DNA from: Paenibacillus spongiae
GTDB lineage: Bacteria; Bacillota; Bacilli; Paenibacillales; Paenibacillaceae
DNA: 64,000 nt
Reading direction: 5' to 3'
Assembly: GCF_024734895.1 (NCBI RefSeq)
Contig: NZ_CP091430.1
Coordinates: forward strand, 4,730,501-4,794,500
In this document: positions 26,575 through 35,029 of the stretch, piece by piece
Position numbering within the stretch: position 1 is the stretch's first letter
Layout: every line of letters starts with the position of its first letter
Position numbers and translations under genes: made by a program
Notes under the pieces: model-generated
Told to the model about the DNA's origin: nothing
The model's input: the letters and a program-made list of their open reading frames with translations, nothing else
The model's database searches: none

Positions 26575-27369
26575 TTGACAACCCCTAAGCAAACTTCTGT
26601 CGTTAAGTCTGCCGACCGCGTCCTTGATATATTAGAGCTGCTGGCCGTGGAGCAGCATTCCATAAATTTGGTGGAAATCGCAAGAAAGCTGGATATGCCG
26701 ACAAGCAGCACATACAAGATTTTGCAGAACATGCTTGCCCGCGGTTATCTGGAGACGGACGTCAGCGAGAAGATGTTCAAGCTTGGCTACAAGGTGCTCG
26801 AAATCGCTACCAAGTATTCCCAGAATACCGATCTCATCTCCCAATTCCAAAACTTCGCGCAAAAAATCGTCCAAGATATCAATGAAGCGGCTTTCCTGTC
26901 GATTCGAGAGAAGGATATGATTCTATATGTATCGGAGAAGCAGAGCAGCCATCCCGTCCGCTTCGTCTCCCACATGGGAATGAAGCTGCCGATCCACTCG
27001 ACCGCAATGGGCAAGGCCATGCTGAGCAAGCTGACGGATCAGGAAATTTACGGGCTGTTCCCGAGCAATCAGCTGGGGAAATTAACGGATGGAACCATTC
27101 AAGAGCGCGAACAATTGCTGAAGCAGATGGAAGAAATACGCCAGGAAGGACTAGCATACAGCTATGGCGAAGCGATACAAGGCGTCCAGTGTGTCGCAGC
27201 TCCAATATGCAATGCGAAGGGCGATGCTGCAGCCGCAATGAGTATCTCCATACCGGCGGCCCGCTTCACGCCGGAAATCTGGGAGAAGGCTAAGGCATGG
27301 GTAACCCAGGGCGCCAAGGAGCTGAGCCTAAGCCTGTTCTACCAGCCTCACGAGTCGAATCAGGCGTAG
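26575..27369 (+). CDS. IclR family transcriptional regulator
   Basis: 264 aa. Winged helix in residues about 8-70 (SADRVLDILELLAVEQHSIN, LVEIARKLDMPTSSTYKILQ) and an IclR effector domain (HMGMKLPIHSTAMGKAMLSK, GEAIQGVQCVAAPICNAKGD). Start TTG 26575-26577 is 7 bp after AGGAGG; an ATG at 26571 is too close and gives only a five-codon frame (ATG to TAA 26586). It lies next to the PfkB/aldolase/SIS genes and probably controls them, perhaps via the TTTCA-N6-TGAAA site at 29671-29686. Ligand unknown. Confidence 0.88.
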   Translation: MTTPKQTSVVKSADRVLDILELLAVEQHSINLVEIARKLDMPTSSTYKILQNMLARGYLETDVSEKMFKLGYKVLEIATKYSQNTDLISQFQNFAQKIVQDINEAAFLSIREKDMILYVSEKQSSHPVRFVSHMGMKLPIHSTAMGKAMLSKLTDQEIYGLFPSNQLGKLTDGTIQEREQLLKQMEEIRQEGLAYSYGEAIQGVQCVAAPICNAKGDAAAAMSISIPAARFTPEIWEKAKAWVTQGAKELSLSLFYQPHESNQA

Positions 27370-27424
27370 TTACGCCATCATGAGAACATAGCGAATCGGA
27401 ACAAACGATTCGGGCTTAACAATA

Positions 27425-27475
27425 AGAAGGGGCTGCTCTTCCGTCATGTTCAATGACGTTTAAGAACAGCCCCTT
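27425..27475. terminator. Bidirectional terminator between the IclR and PfkB genes
   Basis: AAGGGGCTGCTCTT (27427-27440) pairs with AAGAACAGCCCCTT (27462-27475); CGTCAT/ATGACG pairs inside. The flanking T-runs are weak, but the stem is long and lies between convergent genes. Confidence 0.7.
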
Positions 27476-27485
27476 CGAATCATTG

Positions 27486-28427
27486 TTATTCGTCCCTTAA
27501 TGAATGAGTGCGTTGAAAAGACTCGACATCCTGCAGCGACGATACCCGCCCGACGCCGCCGACAGCCTGGGTTGCGAGCGCTCCGCAAGCACTTGCAAAC
27601 AGTAAGAGCTCCTTGCCGCGTTTCCCGTTCAAATACCCCGCAATCAAGCCCGCGTTAAACGAATCGCCCGCCCCTGTCGTATCGACCGGCGTAATCCGAT
27701 AGGCATTGACCGATTCGCGCTGTCCGTCTCGCGTCATAAGTACAGCGCCTGCCGACCCGCGTTTCACCGCGACCATGTGACGATCGTCAGGCAGAAGCCC
27801 CCATATCTCATCCAGCTTGGACACGCCGTAAATATGCAGCAGCTCATCTTCGCTCGGAATAAAGAGGTCCGTCTCGCGAAGCAATTGGTGAATCTGATCC
27901 CGATACCAGATCTGGTGCACATCCCAGCCCGTATCGAAGGAGGTCGTGATGCCCTTCTGTCTTGCCTGTTGAAACAGCTGCTGCCAATGCGGCCGCATGC
28001 CATCCTGCAGAAAGTAGGAGCCGAAGTGGACATGTGCCGCCTCCCCATACACCGCCGCCGGAATATCGGACGGAGTTAGCGCCGCTATGCTCCCCATATA
28101 TGTGAGCAATCCCCGGTCCTTCTGCGTGGATAACGAGATCGTTACGCCCGTTTTCCTGCTCGCGTCCCGTTTGACATGCTCCGTATTCACACCTTTGCCC
28201 TGCAGCTGTTCGATGCAGAAGCGTCCGAAGTCATCTTCGCCCACCACACTGACAAAACGGACATCCATTCCCAGCCCTACCAGCGCGCAAGCAGTAATGG
28301 CGGATGAGGAACCAAGCACGAGATCGAATGAATCCACAAGCTTCTCCCGGTTCCACTCCGGCATGACGTCCGATCCGGTAACGATCATATCGACATTCAA
28401 TTCACCGAGCACATAAATCGTCTTCAC
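27486..28427 (-). CDS. PfkB family carbohydrate kinase
   Basis: 313 aa ribokinase-like sugar kinase. N-terminal VLGELNVDMIV, the glycine-rich LVLGSSSAITACALVGLG, and the C-terminal anion-hole and base motif DTTGAGDSFNAGLIAGYL with the catalytic Asp. Start GTG 28425-28427 (MKTIYVLGE) is preceded by GGGAGGG with 6 bp spacing; the longer frame to 28514 lacks a site. With the aldolase and SIS protein it could phosphorylate tagatose 6-phosphate, fructose 6-phosphate or a keto-deoxy sugar. A terminator separates it from the aldolase gene upstream, so it may have its own promoter. Confidence 0.85.
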   Translation of the reverse strand: MKTIYVLGELNVDMIVTGSDVMPEWNREKLVDSFDLVLGSSSAITACALVGLGMDVRFVSVVGEDDFGRFCIEQLQGKGVNTEHVKRDASRKTGVTISLSTQKDRGLLTYMGSIAALTPSDIPAAVYGEAAHVHFGSYFLQDGMRPHWQQLFQQARQKGITTSFDTGWDVHQIWYRDQIHQLLRETDLFIPSEDELLHIYGVSKLDEIWGLLPDDRHMVAVKRGSAGAVLMTRDGQRESVNAYRITPVDTTGAGDSFNAGLIAGYLNGKRGKELLLFASACGALATQAVGGVGRVSSLQDVESFQRTHSLRDE

Positions 28428-28516
28428 TTCTAGCCCTCCCATATCATTGCCCGATCTCCGAGCGGCCGCTCGTTTCAGAGACGAAGTGCCACAAATCTTA
28501 TTCGGCAGCTGCACAG

Positions 28517-28571
28517 AAAAAACCTTTCCTTGAGTTAGAGGAAGATTGCTTGCTCAAACCAGGAAAGGTTT
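28517..28571 (-). terminator. Terminator/attenuator between the aldolase and PfkB genes
   Basis: On the minus strand AAACCTTTCCT (complement of 28561-28571) and AGGAAAGGTTT (complement of 28520-28530) pair, with TTGAG/CTCAA inside, followed by TTTTTT. It lies between two genes of the same presumed pathway and orientation, so read-through may be regulated. A perfect 14-bp palindrome CGAGCGGCCGCTCG (28459-28472) lies further on, before the kinase. Confidence 0.7.
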
Positions 28572-28639
28572 CATTTTTATGAATCCAAAAAAATGATTTA
28601 ACAAGTCATTGCAGGATGAATGCTTCTGAAGAAGCGTTA

Positions 28640-28660
28640 GCGCTGGCCTTCGGCCAGCGC
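28640..28660. terminator. GC-rich hairpin after the aldolase gene
   Basis: GCGCTGGCC (28640-28648) and GGCCAGCGC (28652-28660) form a 9-bp stem with a TTC loop, 40 bp after the aldolase stop. No proper U-run follows on either strand; it may be a processing or stabilising structure rather than a terminator. Confidence 0.4.
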
Positions 28661-28699
28661 AGCTTATTCAAGTGTCTTTCGTATTATTAACGCTTCTAT

Positions 28700-29569
28700 T
28701 TATGATTTCACTTCGCCGGCTTTGCCGATGCATCCGCAAAGCTCCATCTTTTCAATAGCAAGCCGTTTCACGGCTTCCTTGGCCGGGACCATATATTTGC
28801 GCGGATCATTCTCGTCCGGATACTGAGCAAATATAGCTTTAATTGCATCCGAGAATGCGATGCGAAGCTCCGTCGCAATGTTCATCTTCGCCATCCCCAG
28901 GGAGACGGCGCGCTTCACTTGATCCGCTGGAATACCGGATCCGCCATGAAGCACGAGCGGTGTCTCGATACGGGAGGCGATTTCGCCGATACGAGCAAAG
29001 TCGATATTCGGATCGCCTTTATAAATGCCATGTGCCGTGCCGATTGCCGGCGCCAGCGTATTCACGCCCGTACGTTCAACGAATTGCACGCATTCATCCG
29101 GATCTGCAAGCAGCGCATCGCGTTCATCGACAACGATGTCATCCTCGACGCCGCCTACCTTGCCAAGCTCAGCTTCGACGTTAACGCCGGCCGCTGCCGC
29201 AATTTCCATTACTTTCGATGTACGGGCGACATTCTCTTCGAACGTATGCATGGAAGCATCGATCATTACGGATGTATAGCCAGCACGGATACATTGAACA
29301 AGCAGCGGAAAGTCCGTACAATGGTCCAAATGCAGCGCAATCGGCAGGCCTGTCCGGTTGGCCGCAACCGTTGCAGCCGCCGCGATATAATCGGGCCCCA
29401 GATGTTTAACCGTACCGACGGTGGATTGAATGATCAACGGCGATTGCGTCTCTTGAGCGGCTTCAACGACAGCCTGAAGCATTTCCAGCGTATGCACATT
29501 GAATGCAGCTACCGCATAGTTGTTCTTTCTTGCGGTTTGAAGCATTTGAGTCGACGAAATAAGTGGCAT
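28700..29569 (-). CDS. Class II fructose/tagatose-bisphosphate aldolase family protein
   Basis: 289 aa zinc aldolase of the FbaA/GatY/KbaY/IolJ group that splits ketose (bis)phosphates into DHAP and an aldehyde. Motifs: YAVAAFNVHTLEMLQAVVEA, ALHLDHCTD with metal-binding His, SVMIDASMHTFEENV, VEAELGKVGGVED, AIGTAHGIYKGDP, LVLHGGSGIP and KMNIATELR. Start ATG 29567-29569 follows GAGGAGGAAC. It is divergent from the SIS gene across an operator-rich gap. Exact substrate is uncertain; tagatose bisphosphate or a similar sugar fits the neighbours. Confidence 0.9.
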   Translation of the reverse strand: MPLISSTQMLQTARKNNYAVAAFNVHTLEMLQAVVEAAQETQSPLIIQSTVGTVKHLGPDYIAAAATVAANRTGLPIALHLDHCTDFPLLVQCIRAGYTSVMIDASMHTFEENVARTSKVMEIAAAAGVNVEAELGKVGGVEDDIVVDERDALLADPDECVQFVERTGVNTLAPAIGTAHGIYKGDPNIDFARIGEIASRIETPLVLHGGSGIPADQVKRAVSLGMAKMNIATELRIAFSDAIKAIFAQYPDENDPRKYMVPAKEAVKRLAIEKMELCGCIGKAGEVKS

Positions 29570-29639
29570 AATTGAGTTCCTCCTCGTGGGTCTCACAGAC
29601 TTGCTTGCGTAATCTATAGCATAATCATAAATTTCAATT

Positions 29640-29693
29640 CTGATTTTTTCAATCTTTTTTTGAATTTATTTTTCATTTGATTGAAATAATCAG
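29640..29693. promoter_or_regulatory. Divergent promoter region with inverted-repeat operators
   Basis: CTGATTTTTTCAATC (29640-29654) and GATTGAAATAATCAG (29679-29693) are inverted copies matching at 14 of 15 positions. The second also contains TGATT-N5-AATCA, and overlaps the dyad TTTCA-N6-TGAAA (29671-29686). The region lies between the divergent aldolase and SIS genes, so a single regulator, perhaps the IclR protein at 26575, could control both. No clear -10/-35 pair could be fixed. Confidence 0.55.
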
Positions 29694-29771
29694 GAATATG
29701 AATTAAACTGTCACTAGGTTCATGCCATTCTTATACACGGAAAACCACAATTCAAGGAGGGCCCTTTTCTC

Positions 29772-30815
29772 ATGAGTTTAACTTATAACGAAGTCAAGCA
29801 GCAGTACACCGCGCTTAAGCAGACCTATGATTACATGAAGTCCAATCGTGAGGATATCGTAAGCTTCATCGCAAAACACGGCATTACTTCCATCACATAT
29901 GTAGGCTGCGGCTCCAGCTACTGCCTTAGCAAATCGGCTGCATTCTCCAACCGCTTGCGTGCAGGTCTGCCTTCTATGGCACTTGCCGGCGGAGATCTCA
30001 TGCTGAATACGAAGCGCTATGAAGCTCTGCTTGAGAAAACGCTGCTTGTTGCCCCATCGCGTTCCGGAAGCACAAGCGAAGTCGTTGAAGCGGTAAAGCT
30101 CATCCAAGCGGTGAAGCCCGTTCCCGTTCTTGCGATTTCCAGCGTGACGAACTCGCCGCTGTCGCAGAAAGCGGACTTTGCGCTTGAGCTTCCTTGGGCA
30201 TTCGATCACAGCGTCTGCCAAACCCGCAACATTACGAATCTATATGTCGCGAATCTCATGATTGCCGCTTTCCTCGGCAACGACGAGAGCCTGATCGAGA
30301 GCATCGGCACCGCCATCAGCCAAGGCGAGTCTTATATGGCACGCGTGGAGAACGCCATCCGCGAGACGGCTGATTTCGAATGGACGAATGCCGTTGTCCT
30401 TGCGGACGGAGAACTCCAAGGCCTGGCATCCGAAGGCGCCATTGCCCTGACCGAGATCGCTAAAGTACAGGCGCAATCGCACCATCTGCTTGATGTTCGC
30501 CACGGACCGATGGTCACCGTCGGCCCTGATACGCTCGTCATCGCAGCGTTAACGAAGGACGGCTCGGAGCATCAACACAAGCTGATGCAGGATATCAAGA
30601 ATCGCGGTGCCAAAATTATCGCATTCGGCGATCACGCAAGTGTCGTACCGGCGGATCTCGTCGACCTCGCGATCATTTCCGATACGGAGCTGGATATCGC
30701 CGCACAAGGCATTCCGTTCATCTTCATTCCGCAAATCGCGGCATTAAGCAGCGCTGAGCGTCAAGGCATCAATCCTGATCAGCCGGACGGCCTGACCGCT
30801 TGGGTGAAGCTGTAA
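29772..30815 (+). CDS. SIS-domain sugar isomerase/deaminase (AgaS/FrlB/GlmS-C-like)
   Basis: 347 aa with two sugar-isomerase (SIS) domains. SIS1: ITYVGCGSSYCLSKSAAF and VAPSRSGSTSEVVEA; SIS2: VVLADGELQGLASEGAIALT, EIAKVQAQSHHLLDVRHGPM. The RSGSTSE phosphate-binding loop and the late His-Gly-Pro are typical of GlmS-related aminosugar-phosphate isomerases/deaminases and fructosamine-6-phosphate deglycases. With a PfkB kinase and class II aldolase this resembles galactosamine- or fructosamine-type catabolism. Ribosome site AAGGAGGG. The gene ends at a strong terminator. Confidence 0.85.
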   Translation: MSLTYNEVKQQYTALKQTYDYMKSNREDIVSFIAKHGITSITYVGCGSSYCLSKSAAFSNRLRAGLPSMALAGGDLMLNTKRYEALLEKTLLVAPSRSGSTSEVVEAVKLIQAVKPVPVLAISSVTNSPLSQKADFALELPWAFDHSVCQTRNITNLYVANLMIAAFLGNDESLIESIGTAISQGESYMARVENAIRETADFEWTNAVVLADGELQGLASEGAIALTEIAKVQAQSHHLLDVRHGPMVTVGPDTLVIAALTKDGSEHQHKLMQDIKNRGAKIIAFGDHASVVPADLVDLAIISDTELDIAAQGIPFIFIPQIAALSSAERQGINPDQPDGLTAWVKL

Positions 30816-30839
30816 TCGCGCTTGCATGAAACAAATAGC

Positions 30840-30881
30840 AAAAGAGGCTCCGCCTAAGTCAACCTAGGCGGAGCCTCTTTT
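30840..30881. terminator. Strong bidirectional terminator
   Basis: AAAAGAGGCTCCGCCTA (30840-30856) pairs perfectly with TAGGCGGAGCCTCTTTT (30865-30881), loop AGTCAACC. A/T-runs are built into both ends. It separates the convergent SIS and GNAT genes. Confidence 0.95.
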
Positions 30882-30919
30882 ATAATCTGAAGCGTGCGTG
30901 GTACTTCATGAATCTTATC

Positions 30920-31318
30920 TTATCTCTTCCTTGCCATGACAAAAGCTTTATCGGTATGCTCGAATCCGAGACGCGGGTAATAGTCTACGGCACCGGGTGC
31001 GGAGAGCAGCACGAGCGAGCATTCGTCACCCGATACGGCCTGCAGCCTTCGGACAAGCTCCCGGCCGATCCCTTGATTCTTATATTCCTTATCGACCGCC
31101 AAATCTGACAGATAACAGCAGTACGAATAATCCGTAACCGCCCTTGCAAGACCAATCAGCCTGTTGTTCCCCGCCCATGCGCTAATCATGATGTCCGAAT
31201 GATCGATCATCCGCTGAATCCGCTCCAGATCCTCATAGGGCCGCTTAATGCCGGAGCTTCGGAACACTTGTGCAACATCGATCGCGCGAAGCTGCTTATC
31301 CTCGCTATAGGTAATCAT
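30920..31318 (-). CDS. GNAT family N-acetyltransferase
   Basis: 132 aa acetyl-CoA-dependent transferase. The acetyl-CoA pyrophosphate loop appears in DKEYKNQGIGRELVRRL after the strand YLSDLAVD; the C-terminal part YYPRLGFEHTDKAFVM is typical (Tyr base, GF turn). Short, single-domain member; acceptor unknown. It lies convergent to the SIS gene and starts a run of small minus-strand genes. Confidence 0.9.
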   Translation of the reverse strand: MITYSEDKQLRAIDVAQVFRSSGIKRPYEDLERIQRMIDHSDIMISAWAGNNRLIGLARAVTDYSYCCYLSDLAVDKEYKNQGIGRELVRRLQAVSGDECSLVLLSAPGAVDYYPRLGFEHTDKAFVMARKR

Positions 31319-31390
31319 CGCTTACACCCTCTCTTTTTAGCGCGAGTTTTATTTCAGCCATTATGTCTCGTCTGTCCGGGTTCCATTCCG

Positions 31391-31804
31391 CTATCCGAAG
31401 AACGTGTCCAAGACCGTTCCCATGGTTCCCGACTTCATACGCCGAAGCACGTCAGGATTGTATATTTCAACAAATCCGCAGTTCTCGCAGGATACATACA
31501 AATAGTGATGATGCTGAATATCAAGCAGCTTGCTCAAGCCCGTACCCGTCATCGCGACTTCTTGGACGCTGCACTCTTCACCGCCGCATTTGGAGCATTT
31601 GAAGTTCTCAGCCAGAAGTTCCTCCACGCCGAGAGAGCTGTTCCCGCCGTCATCCGCCGTAATCGTCTCAAAGCCCTGCTCCTCTTGCGCCGAATCCGCA
31701 TTTGGAAAATCATCGTCAGACACTTCATATAGCTTCCTGCGGCATTTCGGGCATCGCCCATTCTCAATTTCGATGTTATGTTGACACCACGGACATTCGA
31801 TCAC
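31391..31804 (-). CDS. Zinc-ribbon protein, possibly nucleic-acid binding
   Basis: 137 aa. N-terminal rubredoxin-like knuckles CPWCQHN and CPKCRRK, an acidic linker, then a second ribbon CSKCGGEEC...CENCGFVE (DUF2082-like, annotated elsewhere as Zn-ribbon nucleic acid binding). The C-terminal part ends LDTFFG. In all, four CxxC-type pairs are visible. Function unknown; possibly an RNA- or protein-binding adaptor. Single gene between GNAT and HAD genes. Confidence 0.75.
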   Translation of the reverse strand: MIECPWCQHNIEIENGRCPKCRRKLYEVSDDDFPNADSAQEEQGFETITADDGGNSSLGVEELLAENFKCSKCGGEECSVQEVAMTGTGLSKLLDIQHHHYLYVSCENCGFVEIYNPDVLRRMKSGTMGTVLDTFFG

Positions 31805-31902
31805 GGCAATTCACATCCCATCTTTATAATGAAGCGATGATTTGCACCTAGCCCGCCTTCGACGGCAGAATGTTCTTTCTTCCCTTGCTGTTCCGCCGCG
31901 CT

Positions 31903-32571
31903 TCAATCCAACTCCTGAAGCAATTCATTCGGATGCGTCAGCTTCTTGTACTTGGATTCGATGAAGGTATTAAACCAGGTTGCATGAAGCGGATTCAACC
32001 CTGCGCGTTCGGCTCCTTCGAGCTCATTCGAGCCGCCATCGCCAACAAAGAAGCATTCATCCGCCCGCACGGCAAGTCTGGAACAAGCCAGCTCATAGAT
32101 GCGTTGATCCGGTTTGGCACAACCGGCTTCATAGGAGAAAATAACCGTATCGAAATACGCGGCAAGCCCGCTATCCTGCCAGTATTTCACTTCTTCTTCG
32201 GTGCAATTGCTAACTAGAGCAAGCTTCAGCTTCCGGTTCTTCAAACTGTCCAGTAACCGCTTAATATCGGGCTCTACCGACTGAAACGGGAGCTGCTTCT
32301 CGCGGACCCGCTCTTCATACAACGTATTCACAACGGAATCATGATAAGGTAACGAACGCGCGAGCAATATGTCTTTAAGGACGGCTCTGTAATCCGGGAA
32401 AAATCCGGACATTCGCTGCTCCTGCCTTGCCCGCCACTCCTTCTTATAATCTTCATTCGACAATCCGAGCAGAGCCTGGTAATCATAGCTGCGGTTGGAC
32501 TTTCGCTTTCCAGATGCAAATTCGGTTATCAAGGTTTCAAATAAATCAAAGAGAACGGCTCGAATCTTCAT
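31903..32571 (-). CDS. HAD family hydrolase
   Basis: 222 aa HAD-IA hydrolase. Motif I is AVLFDLFETLI (DxF, so the usual second Asp is Phe, as in several dehalogenase-like members), motif II LALVSNCTEEEV, motif III Lys in GCAKPDQRIY, motif IV FFVGDGGSNELEGAE. Start ATG 32569-32571 (MKIRAVLF) follows GAAGGGG; the open frame to 32820 is non-coding and overlaps the DinB gene. Substrate unknown. Confidence 0.85.
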   Translation of the reverse strand: MKIRAVLFDLFETLITEFASGKRKSNRSYDYQALLGLSNEDYKKEWRARQEQRMSGFFPDYRAVLKDILLARSLPYHDSVVNTLYEERVREKQLPFQSVEPDIKRLLDSLKNRKLKLALVSNCTEEEVKYWQDSGLAAYFDTVIFSYEAGCAKPDQRIYELACSRLAVRADECFFVGDGGSNELEGAERAGLNPLHATWFNTFIESKYKKLTHPNELLQELD

Positions 32572-32632
32572 CTGATCGGCCCCTTCTAATTTGGCTTCAA
32601 GTTTCAACACAACTAAACCTTCTGCTCGAGAC

Positions 32633-33166
32633 TTACTCCGCCGAATGAATCCTTTTGCGTATGAAGCGTATTTGCCCTCTATGATTAATCTCATCCTCAA
32701 ACACATGGTACCACATGAAATAATAGTTGGCCGGCTTGTTATACCAGAAGTCTTCTTCCTGTTCAAGCCATTCGTCCGGTACCGTTCTGAATAAATCCAA
32801 GGTTCGGTTGCGGACATCACTTAACCGCTGCAGGTAATAATCCAGATCATGACCGCGGATTGCTCGCCGGCCTTCTTCACCCAATTGCAGGGCAGGTCCC
32901 CACTCCGCCATCTCGTCTTCAGTCAATTCTCGGTCTTCGAAGGTCTGCGCTTGATACGCCGTCTCAACGGCAGCCATATGCAGCAATAAGGCTCCTATCG
33001 AATTGCTGTCCTCGTCAATCAAGGCGTCCAATTGTTCGGCCTTCAACCCGTGAACGGCTTGAAGGGTAGTATGGCGAGCGTAATTCATCATGGAGAGCAG
33101 CCGGCTAATCTGCGGGGGATATCCCGTTATATCGGCTATTAAATAAATCCTGTCTTTATCTGTCAT
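32633..33166 (-). CDS. DinB family protein (metal-binding four-helix bundle)
   Basis: 177 aa. The DinB/YfiT-like bundle has three metal-binding His: one in LLLHMAAVETAYQ and two in WYHVFEDEINHRGQ near the C-terminus. Family members include bacillithiol and mycothiol S-transferases and DNA-damage-induced proteins; the bound thiol or substrate cannot be told. It overlaps the start of the HAD-upstream open frame only, and its start overlaps the end of the phospholipase-C-like gene by 11 bp, suggesting coupled translation. Confidence 0.85.
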   Translation of the reverse strand: MTDKDRIYLIADITGYPPQISRLLSMMNYARHTTLQAVHGLKAEQLDALIDEDSNSIGALLLHMAAVETAYQAQTFEDRELTEDEMAEWGPALQLGEEGRRAIRGHDLDYYLQRLSDVRNRTLDLFRTVPDEWLEQEEDFWYNKPANYYFMWYHVFEDEINHRGQIRFIRKRIHSAE

Positions 33167-33794
33167 TATGGATGCCCTCCAAACGGATTCGATTAGCTGC
33201 CTCCGTTAGCGAAGCCGCAGCTGAATGCTCGATACAATCGATAACCTCTTCCCACTGAAGAAGTTCAAGATCTTCATGCTTATGAATGTCCATCCTGTCG
33301 AAATCATCCGTTAAATCCTGAATCAGACCGGGAAGAAACGTATAGTGGATCTCATCGATCGCAACAGGCTGCACGTCCAACGTCCGCAGCTGCAGTCGAT
33401 AATGATCGATCAGTTTGCCGTTGAGACGCCGAAAATCACGGTAACACTGGGCTTGAGCTTCTTTCTTCTCCGGCTGCGGCAGCCACTTGATCTTCTTGTA
33501 ATAAATGTCCTTTAACCATATATCATCCGAGATCAAATGAAAAAAATAGCCCAGATGAAACACAGACGCGGAGCCGCTGCCGCTCTCCCGAAGGTATTTG
33601 TCATAAAAGCTCCCGTAATCCGCGTAGCCGATCCCTTCCGAATCGCATTTGAGAAAATGCGATTTTTCCTTTGCTTCATTCATATGCTTATGTACATCTG
33701 GGGCAATGCCGCCCAGTAGAAACAGACTGTCGGCGATCTTCAGCCGATCGGCCAGAATAGCGGTGATCGCATAATGCATGATGCGTGATCCCAT
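33156..33794 (-). CDS. Zinc-dependent phospholipase C-like protein
   Basis: 212 aa. N-terminal HYAITAILADRL and FLLGGIAPDVH, then SHFL and FHLGYFFHLISDDIW: the pattern of His/Asp metal ligands seen in the PF00882-like 'zinc-dependent phospholipase C' group, although the protein is short and lacks a signal peptide. So it is probably cytoplasmic, with unknown substrate. Start ATG 33792-33794 follows AAAGGAGC. It overlaps the DinB gene downstream. Confidence 0.7.
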   Translation of the reverse strand: MGSRIMHYAITAILADRLKIADSLFLLGGIAPDVHKHMNEAKEKSHFLKCDSEGIGYADYGSFYDKYLRESGSGSASVFHLGYFFHLISDDIWLKDIYYKKIKWLPQPEKKEAQAQCYRDFRRLNGKLIDHYRLQLRTLDVQPVAIDEIHYTFLPGLIQDLTDDFDRMDIHKHEDLELLQWEEVIDCIEHSAAASLTEAANRIRLEGIHNDR

Positions 33795-33911
33795 CGTCAA
33801 GCTCCTTTGTACCCATGTAATAAAATGAACCAATAAATAGCATTCTACTTCATAGACGACGAATCCGTTACGGAAGTTTAGCTTCTAAATTTACCAAATG
33901 CAAACGTCTGC

Positions 33912-34814
33912 TCATGAACGGCTCAATAATTGATCTACCCAGGCGTAGCATCGCTCCAGATCATCATCACGAATGAGATCGGACCGATGCTCGAATTGAA
34001 TCTTCACGTGATTGTTTTCTTCTCGTATGATCGTCAAGTACGCTTCAATCGGAGCCCAGCCCTCCTCGGGAGACTGTTCGGGCAAGACCGGGTAATGATA
34101 GTGCTCGATTCTGTCCGTAAACTGGAGATTCCATAAGTGAATGACCTCCGCATAACGCGCAAATTTCCTGATTACGTGCCGAGCGTCGAAGAAAGGGTCG
34201 CACTTGTCCTGCAGAAACAATCGCCCTGTATCCAAACACAGTTTGATACGGGGGTATTTGGCCAGAAGCTCTTCCAGGAGGTTCGTTCGATACACGTATT
34301 CGTGAAGAGCGTCGAACTCCAATACGGGTACAAAATCATACTCTTGGCTTCGGTCGGATAGCCATTGAAAGAGACGGTCGCTCTTCTCGGTAAATTCCGC
34401 ATATGTGTAATCCGTGTCATACACATACTCAGCCGGATCGGCGAACCGCCAGGCGCTCCAATCTACCCGATGATCCAACAGGACAGGCTTGGGATAGTGA
34501 AATAAGATATAGGCAGGCTTGGCTGCGGCCAAATAAGCCAATTCTTGATGGACTAATTCGAAGGCGGCTTCTCTGACAGCCTCATCCTGGGATAAGAAGA
34601 GCGCATCCCTCAGCGGAGCCCGCCCTGCCCGAAGCGGAAAATGAATGCCGATTTGAAACGAATGCGCCTCCGACTCCCTGATTAGCTTGTTGAAATCCTC
34701 TTCCCGCTCGAACAGACACGCTTCGATACCATAGAACGCACGCTTGAAATCCCGTTTATACTTCTTGTCATCGAACATCCCGTACTGACCGATTAAAAAA
34801 CGGTTCATCCCCAT
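33912..34814 (-). CDS. Sugar phosphate isomerase/epimerase-like TIM barrel
   Basis: 300 aa, AP-endonuclease-2/xylose-isomerase-like barrel. IGIHFPLR, YILFHYPKP, PVLEFDALHEY, LCLDTGRLF and IQFEHRSD give the Glu/Asp/His set expected for a divalent metal centre. Substrate unknown. No sugar operon surrounds it. The start ATG codes MGMNRFLIGQYG; a possible alternate ATG follows two codons later. It is followed by 117 bp of non-coding sequence before the phospholipase-C-like gene. Confidence 0.75.
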   Translation of the reverse strand: MGMNRFLIGQYGMFDDKKYKRDFKRAFYGIEACLFEREEDFNKLIRESEAHSFQIGIHFPLRAGRAPLRDALFLSQDEAVREAAFELVHQELAYLAAAKPAYILFHYPKPVLLDHRVDWSAWRFADPAEYVYDTDYTYAEFTEKSDRLFQWLSDRSQEYDFVPVLEFDALHEYVYRTNLLEELLAKYPRIKLCLDTGRLFLQDKCDPFFDARHVIRKFARYAEVIHLWNLQFTDRIEHYHYPVLPEQSPEEGWAPIEAYLTIIREENNHVKIQFEHRSDLIRDDDLERCYAWVDQLLSRS

Positions 34815-35029
34815 CTTCCTGCTCCCTTATCGGGCTGTCGATCATGCTGTCAACGTTAACCCGCGCATTATGTGACTACCTTGTACCATCCGGCTTCACC
34901 TATGAAATGAACAATTCCATCTCCATCACATCTGATCGCTTTTTTAGGATATTTTACCATACCGCCTGGTAGGCTGTGTACAAAATCATGCTTTCCACAC
35001 TCCACAGCGCCTTGTTTTAAATAGAGCTA

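Noticed and set aside
28459..28472. Palindrome CGAGCGGCCGCTCG as a regulator site
   Set aside because: A single GC-rich palindrome with no second copy or known consensus; kept as a remark only.
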